Positions 47,619-48,149 of a stretch of 48,149 bases of DNA are shown here, in pieces. The notes beneath the pieces are model-generated. The model saw only the letters and a program-made list of their open reading frames with translations. It did no database searches and had not been told where the DNA came from. Numbering within the stretch: the first letter of the stretch is position 1; each line of letters starts with the position of its first letter. The position numbers and the translations under genes are program-made. This DNA is from Hypsibius dujardini (Eukaryota > Tardigrada > Eutardigrada > Parachela > Hypsibiidae). The stretch is taken from contig LRSR01006753.1 in assembly GCA_001579985.1 (NCBI GenBank), forward strand, positions 1 to 48,149, given 5' to 3'.

Positions 47619-48149
47619 TTTCTGTGTGTGTGTCTGTCTGTCTGTCTGTCTGTCAGTCTGCCTGCGTCTCTGCTCTCCGCCTGTCTGTTCTTCAGCTAAC
47701 ATGCCAGAGTTTGGGGTCGTTCTTAGTTTCGGATTCCTGAAGACTGTTTTACATCGTAGTACGGACTATACTCCTCTTTCATGGGCTGCTTCGTCTACAC
47801 CTTATTCGGCACCTCCAAAGACGTGACGCTTGGCGTTACGGCCGTAATTTCCCTCCTGACTTCGGCATGCATTCCCAAGGAAGCCGATATGCTGGACCGG
47901 ACGAGATACGCTGTGTTATTGGCTTTCCTCGTGGGATTATTTCAAACGATCCTCGGTGTTTTTCATCTAGGCAAGTCGTAAACTCATGCCGTAAATTGCA
48001 GCTTCTACCCTTCTGGCTGTTACTTATTACGAGGCACTAACAATGGTCATTAATTCAGGCTTTTTATTTAACTTCATCTCACATCCGGTGCTCAGCGGCT
48101 TCACGACAGCTTCCGGTTTCATCATTATGTTTAGCCAGATAAAGAACAT
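47066..48149 (+). CDS. SLC26A11: SLC26-family anion transporter, SLC26A11-like, 5' part
   Basis: Exons 47066-47449, 47760-47970 and 48059 to the window edge; partial, continuing beyond. A hydrophilic N-terminus of about 88 residues precedes LPKYSWQDLRGDCIAGVTVG and MTSVPQALAYAQIADLPLEYGLYSSF, the SulP signature region (first membrane helices). Next come MGCFVYTLFGTSKDVTLGVTA, YAVLLAFLVGLFQTILGVFHLG and FLFNFISHPVLSGFTTASGF. These match SLC26A11 best (GTSRDVTLGPTA and GFTSAAAV blocks). Members exchange sulfate, chloride or related anions across membranes. The second intron has a GC donor, CATCTAG|GCAAGT; it is supported because only this junction gives HLG-FLFNF, in line with the family. Intron 1 contains CTGT and GT microsatellites. 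The STAS domain is expected downstream, outside the window. Confidence 0.9.
47529..47665. repeat. (CTGT)n and (GT)n microsatellite in SLC26 intron 1
   Basis: A CTGT run (47533-47572), a GT run (47586-47618) and a second CTGT run (47632-47656), all reading CTGT/GTGT on the coding strand. Confidence 0.95.

Overview
The window is nuclear DNA of an intron-rich, fairly compact animal genome, almost certainly an invertebrate. Evidence: Mediator subunit 21, a FAM107-type protein, a PTB/PID-domain adaptor, a FIT lipid-droplet protein, a gustatory-receptor-like seven-TM protein, ADPRS (ARH3), PRPP synthetase and an SLC26 transporter, nearly all split by short GT-AG introns. Gene content and compactness fit a small-genome ecdysozoan; a tardigrade is a guess only. 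There are no rRNA genes, CRISPR arrays or bacterial operons.

Layout. 1-5457: repeat-rich, with a chromodomain (HP1-like) gene on the minus strand (1830-2334) and a second chromodomain fragment (3795-4170). 5458-13101: two tandem aldo-keto reductase genes, each of eight exons with identical exon lengths and each coding for 319 aa; their introns differ through transposon insertions and microsatellites. 13102-19297: gene-poor apart from a candidate alternative first exon (15265-15526) for the FAM107-type gene (19298-21341). 22268-23172, minus: a secreted Gly/Tyr/Arg-rich protein with two candidate terminal exons. 24819-26976: an NADPH-dependent FMN reductase with a coiled-coil N-terminal extension. 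27718-28527, minus: an intronless PTB-domain protein. 29997-32221: MED21. 33253-34323: intronless FIT protein. 36806-39192: PRPP synthetase. 39708-42321, minus: gustatory-receptor-like protein. 42994-45610: ADP-ribosyl-acceptor hydrolase. 47066-48149: 5' part of an SLC26A11-like anion transporter that runs off the window.

The genes do not form one pathway; this is ordinary mixed eukaryotic gene order. What dominates between and inside the genes is a dense set of about twenty short palindromic elements (MITE-like, mostly with TA target duplications), falling into a few clans with shared termini. One hAT-type element is nested, with a clean 8-bp duplication, inside another MITE. Tetra- and hexanucleotide microsatellites of the TGTC/TGTGTC type recur in introns.

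The strongest points for follow-up are: a FIT protein in which one of the two family-critical histidines is replaced by glutamate; in-frame 60-bp repeats that re-duplicate the start region of ADPRS; two GC-AG introns supported by paralogue or family alignment; a 28-bp triplication of a splice donor; alternative first or last exons for the FAM107 and glycine-rich genes; and the TACACACGTGGC MITE clan.
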